Assembly: GCF_034359465.1 (NCBI RefSeq)
Contig: NZ_CP110820.1
Span: forward strand, 612,501 to 676,500
Length of the DNA: 64,000 nucleotides
DNA from: Candidatus Bandiella woodruffii
GTDB taxonomy: Bacteria > Pseudomonadota > Alphaproteobacteria > Rickettsiales > Midichloriaceae
Direction: 5' to 3'
Shown one piece after another: positions 60,060-64,000 of this stretch (its first letter is position 1; each line of letters opens with the position of its first letter). Below the pieces are notes generated by a model. That model saw nothing but the letters and a program-made list of their open reading frames with translations, did no database searches and was not told the origin of the DNA. A program made the translations under genes and the position numbers.

Positions 60060-61799
60060 TCACAGAATATTACCAAGGCTGATTAGGTTAAAATAAGGGC
60101 CATGGTTTGCGATTAGCTCCTGATGAGAACCTTCCTCAACCAAGCCCCCATCGCTAATCACAAATATCCTATCCGCATTTATTACAGTTGATAGCCTATG
60201 GGCAACAGTGATTGTAACCCTATTCTTAGATACTATACTTATCGCCTCTTTCACAATTGCTTCATTCTCATAGTCCAGCGAAGAAGTTGCTTCATCTAAT
60301 AATAAAATCTCCGAGTTCTTTAGGATTGCTCTTGCAAGCGCTATCCTCTGTTTTTGCCCACCAGAGAGCATTATCCCCTTTTGACCCACAAAACTGTTGT
60401 ATCTATGTGGAAGTTTAGAAGCAAATTCATCAACAGCAGCAATCTTAGCTGCATTTATAACCTCATCATAATTTGCTTGCGGGTTACCAAATAATATATT
60501 GTCATAAATTGTGCCGGAGAATATGGTGGGGTCTTGCGGAATATATGCAAACTTTCCTCTCAGGCTTTTTATATTTGCATTTTTTAAAGCAATATTATTG
60601 AACAATATTTCACCGTTATCTACATCATAAAACCTCATCAACAGCTGAAGAATAGTCGACTTACCGGCACCGGATTTGCCAACTATTGCTATTTTCTCAT
60701 TTGCTTTTATGGTGAAACTCAAATTCTTCAGAACAAATATATCCTTCTTTGAAGGATAAGAAAAACTAACATTTCTGAACTCTATATCTTTAAAGCGTGT
60801 ATTGTGCAAATCCAATGCGTTAGGAAGCTCTTTGATATCGGGTTTCAACTCAAGAAATGCAGCTGCTCTTTCACATGCCACTGCTGATTTAATTATCTCC
60901 CCAGATATCTCTGCAAGCCCACCTATAGAACCTGCACAAACCACAGCCAAAAAAACAAACGATGATAGCTCACCAGGTGACATTTGACCATTTACGACGT
61001 CATATCCCCCGTACCATAAAATTAACCCAACACCACAAAAAATCAAAAAAATAACTGCGAAAGTTAACAATGCCCTTGCCCTTGCTAGCCTCAGAGAAGT
61101 TGTTAAACCTGATTGTATACTTGCCTGGCACTTGTCTATCTCGCTCCTCTCACTGCAGTATGACTGAATTGTTTTTATTGAATGAATCGATTCTTCGCAT
61201 ACTGAGGTGAGCAAACCCTGTTGGATTTGGCTTTCTTTAGATAATTTCTTTATTTTTCTGCCGAATATAATTATAGGGATTACTATAATCGGCGTAAGCA
61301 CAACTATGAACAATGTAAGCTTTGAACTCATTGAAACAAGCATAACACCAGCTCCTAAAAACATTACAAGGTTTCTAAGGGCCACCGACATATTACTTCC
61401 TATCAAATTTTGAATAATAAGCGTATCATTCTGGATTTGAGATAGAATATCTCCAGTCTTATTGACTTCAAAGTAAGCAGGGGATAACCACATAGAGTGA
61501 GCAAACATATCTTTCTTGATATTTGAAGCAACGTTTTCGCCAATTGATGCCGTAAAATAATATCTTGCTGCAGTACCAATGGCTAAGAGTAAAATCAAAG
61601 CATTTTGAAAAATAAAAAACTTTAAAAATTCTGGGTTTAATGAATTGGAAAAAAAATTATCGATAACGTAACTTAGGTATCTGCTAAAAACTAATATGGA
61701 TGATGAAGTGACCGCTAAAGAAATCAGCATTATCAATACTTTTATTTTTTGTTTCTGCAGATATGGTTTTAAAAACTTTAAACTTGAAATTGATTGCAT
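60060..61799 (-). CDS. MsbA-type ABC exporter (fused permease/ATPase)
   Basis: 579 residues: six N-terminal helices (ABC type 1 exporter fold, to about 310) and a C-terminal ATPase with Walker A GKSGAGKSTILQ, Q-loop IPQDPTIFSGTIYDN, signature MLSGGQKQRIALARA, Walker B ILLLDEATSSLD and HRLSTV. It functions as a homodimer. Lipid A flippase (MsbA) or a multidrug exporter are both possible; the ELKPDIKEL linker and LSGNIL-type ends do not decide. Confidence 0.92.
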   Translation of the reverse strand: MQSISSLKFLKPYLQKQKIKVLIMLISLAVTSSSILVFSRYLSYVIDNFFSNSLNPEFLKFFIFQNALILLLAIGTAARYYFTASIGENVASNIKKDMFAHSMWLSPAYFEVNKTGDILSQIQNDTLIIQNLIGSNMSVALRNLVMFLGAGVMLVSMSSKLTLFIVVLTPIIVIPIIIFGRKIKKLSKESQIQQGLLTSVCEESIHSIKTIQSYCSERSEIDKCQASIQSGLTTSLRLARARALLTFAVIFLIFCGVGLILWYGGYDVVNGQMSPGELSSFVFLAVVCAGSIGGLAEISGEIIKSAVACERAAAFLELKPDIKELPNALDLHNTRFKDIEFRNVSFSYPSKKDIFVLKNLSFTIKANEKIAIVGKSGAGKSTILQLLMRFYDVDNGEILFNNIALKNANIKSLRGKFAYIPQDPTIFSGTIYDNILFGNPQANYDEVINAAKIAAVDEFASKLPHRYNSFVGQKGIMLSGGQKQRIALARAILKNSEILLLDEATSSLDYENEAIVKEAISIVSKNRVTITVAHRLSTVINADRIFVISDGGLVEEGSHQELIANHGPYFNLISLGNIL

Positions 61800-61996
61800 A
61801 TTATCCTATTTAACTTCTATACTTACGAGTATATTATAAGCCACTGTGTATACTGATAGTATTTCGAAGATTGTTTGAAAATTAAAAACCAGAGACTGGG
61901 GTGCAATTACCTCCACGAAAAGCCAAAATTTCAAAAGCAATTCTTGAAAGACAATGAGTATACAAAGGAAGCTACCATTATTTTTAGTATATATTT

Positions 61997-63466
61997 ATGT
62001 ATATTTCACTACTTTTTTATAAATTCAGAAAAATATCTCTTCTGTGTTTTGGCCTGATGACACTTTTTTTTAACTCCCAGGTGTTTGCAGAACAGAACAA
62101 TAGCAACTCTATAGCAGACGTAATTGAAAAGTTAACCCCCGCAGTTGTTAATATCTCAACAACACAACTAATAGAGGGGAAAAATAATGATAACATCCCG
62201 CAAGACTTGCCAGAAGAATTTTATAAGTTCTTTGAAGAGTTTAACAACAACAGGGAAGGATTTGATAACAAGCCAACAAAAGTGTTGTCTTTGGGATCAG
62301 GCTTTTTTATCGACGATAAAGGCCACATAGTAACTAATAATCATGTAATTGACAACGCAGAAGAAATTAACATAACCATCGGTGACAATGATGGAAAAGT
62401 ATACAAAGCAAAAGTGATAGGCAAAGATAAAAAAACTGATTTAGCCTTATTAAAGATAGAGGTAAAAGAGAAACTCCCTTTTGTCCGTTTCGGAGATTCT
62501 GATAGGATAAGAGTCGGAGATTCTGTGATAGCAATAGGAAATGCATTTGGATTTGGCGGGACCGTAACTTCAGGTATTGTATCTGCCAAAGGTCGGCATT
62601 TAGACGGCATATTTTATGAAGAGTTCATTCAAACTGATGCTTCTATCAATAGAGGCAACTCAGGCGGTCCCATGTTTAACATGAATGGCGAAGTTATCGG
62701 CGTGAACACAGCTATAGTTTCCCCTAGTGGTGGAAATGTTGGTATTGGATTCGCCATACCTTCAAATACGGCAAAATCCATTATCAATCAGCTTATAAAA
62801 GGGGGAAAGATTCAACGTGGTTGGTTAGGCATACAATTTCTACCAATTAATCAAAAAATTGCCAAAGCATTTGGATTGGGAGATGACGTACGAGGAGCAA
62901 TAGTTGTTGATGTACTAAAAGGAAGCCCAGCAGAAAAGGCTGGGATTAAGATGAGTGACATAATAGTTAAATTCAACGGCATCGCATTAGACAAAGCTAA
63001 CAAGTTTCCAAAAGTTGTTGCAAGCGCTCCTGTGAATAAAAAGATTCCATTAGACGTAATCAGAAAAGGAAATATTGTGACTTTATATGTGAGCCTGGAG
63101 TTTCAAAAAAATGATGATCAAATAGTTAGCAAGAGAGCCGAAACAACGGTAGGCACTACTTCATATGGGATTAGCGTTGCAAATTTAACAAGCGAAATCA
63201 GAAAACATTATAATATTGATGAAAGTATAAAAGCAGGCGTCGTTATCACAAAACTTGACAAAAACTCAAATGCTTTTAAAAATGGGGCAAAAGAAGGTGA
63301 TGTCATCATAACAATCAACCAAGATGAAGTGAATTCTGCCAAACAGTTTAAAACATTACTTACAAATATAAAATTAAGATCACCTAAAGGAGAGGCTGTG
63401 GCTATATTGTTTATTTCCAGAAAAAACAACAATTCTATTATGCCCATCCCTATAGAGTTGGATTAA
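61997..63466 (+). CDS. degP: Periplasmic serine protease Do (DegP/HtrA)
   Basis: 489 residues. Signal peptide with cleavage likely after QVFA. Trypsin-like domain with the triad His (IVTNNHVIDNA), Asp (KKTDLALLKI) and Ser (NRGNSGGPMFN), then two PDZ domains (about 280-370, GWLGIQFLP..GSPAEKAGIKMSD, and 390-480, GVVITKLDKNSNAFKNGAKEGD). Degrades or refolds misfolded envelope proteins. Single gene with about 200 bp of upstream spacer; no clear promoter assigned. Confidence 0.96.
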   Translation: MYISLLFYKFRKISLLCFGLMTLFFNSQVFAEQNNSNSIADVIEKLTPAVVNISTTQLIEGKNNDNIPQDLPEEFYKFFEEFNNNREGFDNKPTKVLSLGSGFFIDDKGHIVTNNHVIDNAEEINITIGDNDGKVYKAKVIGKDKKTDLALLKIEVKEKLPFVRFGDSDRIRVGDSVIAIGNAFGFGGTVTSGIVSAKGRHLDGIFYEEFIQTDASINRGNSGGPMFNMNGEVIGVNTAIVSPSGGNVGIGFAIPSNTAKSIINQLIKGGKIQRGWLGIQFLPINQKIAKAFGLGDDVRGAIVVDVLKGSPAEKAGIKMSDIIVKFNGIALDKANKFPKVVASAPVNKKIPLDVIRKGNIVTLYVSLEFQKNDDQIVSKRAETTVGTTSYGISVANLTSEIRKHYNIDESIKAGVVITKLDKNSNAFKNGAKEGDVIITINQDEVNSAKQFKTLLTNIKLRSPKGEAVAILFISRKNNNSIMPIPIELD

Positions 63467-63524
63467 ATGACTATTTTGTAGATCACTAAAACCATCTTAA
63501 AGACAATAAGAAAAAAGTAAATCG

Positions 63525-63602
63525 CAAGCCTATAGGACACATACGGCTACCTTGAAAATTGGCGTTGTCATCTTCGTGCTCTTAGTGGTACGCCTAAGCA
63601 AG
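63525..63602 (-). repeat. Dispersed palindromic repeat PR-9 (partial)
   Basis: The complement contains AGAGCACGAAGATGACAACGCCAATTTTC followed by AAGGTAGCCGTATGTG, the right half of PR. Downstream of degP and adjacent to ISb copy K. Confidence 0.5.
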
Positions 63603-64000
63603 GGGAGTGTTTTAAAAAGGATAGGAAAGAAGAAAAGAATGTGATATAAGGAGAGGGAAGGAAAAAAAAGAAAGGGAAAAATGGAGAAAATAGAATGTAA
63701 ATATTGCAAAGGGAAAGAGGTATCAAAAAATGGATATGCAAGGAAAAAGCAGAGATACAAATGTAAGAGTTGTAATAAAAACTTTACAGAAGGAGATGGT
63801 AGGAAGAATTGGAAATATGGTAATAAAGAGAGGAGCATGGTGATAAAGATGTATCTAAATAACTGCGGAATTAGGAGGATAGCTCACATATTAAATATCC
63901 CGTTAAGTACAGTATTTTATTGGATCAAACAAGCAGGGAAAGTAGTAGATGAGATGGTGACGAATCAAAAGATAGAGGGAGATAAGAGGCGTATAGAGAT
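63603..64000 (+). mobile_element. ISb copy K, cut by the window end
   Basis: Left end GGGAGTGTTTTAAAAAGG at 63603 and about 398 bp of ISb with a few substitutions relative to I and J. The right end and target duplication lie outside the window. Confidence 0.93.
63681..64000 (+). CDS. IS1-like transposase, N-terminal part (ISb copy K)
   Basis: Starts MEKIECKYCKGKEVSKNGYA with the zinc ribbon and the helix-turn-helix region, and runs open to the edge before the catalytic Asp and the slippery site. Differs from I and J at GKEVS (GKGVS there) and in one late codon (aggcgt for aagcgt). Confidence 0.9.
   Translation, partial: MEKIECKYCKGKEVSKNGYARKKQRYKCKSCNKNFTEGDGRKNWKYGNKERSMVIKMYLNNCGIRRIAHILNIPLSTVFYWIKQAGKVVDEMVTNQKIEGDKRRIE

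Overview
The window looks like part of a chromosome from an AT-rich, intracellular, Rickettsiales-type alphaproteobacterium (probably Rickettsiaceae or a close protist endosymbiont). Reasons: a 23S rRNA gene with its own promoter and no 16S gene upstream; sdhC-sdhD-sdhA without sdhB; rpmF-plsX-fabH; alr-mlaE-mlaF; a zinc-free DksA; a ProP-type MFS transporter; very low GC and short operons broken by insertion sequences. The species cannot be named from sequence alone.

Layout. 1-617: 5' end of 23S rRNA (minus strand) and its promoter. 618-3806: a ProP-like transporter cut by an IS, followed by an IS graveyard with gene remnants. 3807-6388: sdhCDA. 6464-10564: an unrecognised hydrophilic protein truncated by an IS, secB, a Tim44-like protein and mltA. 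10776-14589: a lone EgtD-like methyltransferase, an intact IS5-like element, then pdxS-pdxT (vitamin B6 synthesis). 14952-17240: rpmF-plsX-fabH. 17445-22363: an IS, the SRP RNA gene (found in a gap, not as an ORF), alr-mlaE-mlaF, tRNA-Arg(UCU), lptF. 22603-27019: pepA, dksA, uvrC-pgsA. 26999-34615: a mobile-DNA island with IS copies, a group II intron inserted in one of them, a surface-type repeat protein fragment, and an IS5-like element carrying two nested IS1-like insertions. 34782-49733: one uninterrupted str-S10-spc ribosomal block (rpsL to adk, minus strand) lacking rpmD and ending at adk. 49841-53255: an IS, an SSS symporter and an aromatic amino acid permease. 53467-63466: leuS, an ABC-2 exporter, ligA, an MsbA-type ABC exporter and a DegP protease. 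63603-64000: start of another IS.

Four IS types are present. In this answer they are called ISa (IS1-like, six copies, 786-787 bp), ISb (IS1-like, three copies, 805 bp), ISc (IS5-like, 1199 bp, one intact copy, one nested copy, one remnant) and ISd (IS427-type, 832 bp, one copy). ISa, ISb and ISc share the terminal 9-mer GGGAGTGTT although the transposases belong to two families. All four need a ribosomal frameshift to join their two reading frames. The ISa frameshift run varies between copies (7, 8 or 9 A). In addition, a dispersed palindromic repeat of about 150 bp (here PR, at least nine copies or parts) fills many gaps between genes.

The genes together describe a cell that respires (succinate dehydrogenase), makes fatty acid and phospholipid precursors (PlsX, FabH, PgsA), maintains a Gram-negative envelope (Alr, MltA, MlaEF, LptF, MsbA-type exporter, DegP, SecB) and imports amino acids, with B6 synthesis as a less expected capacity.
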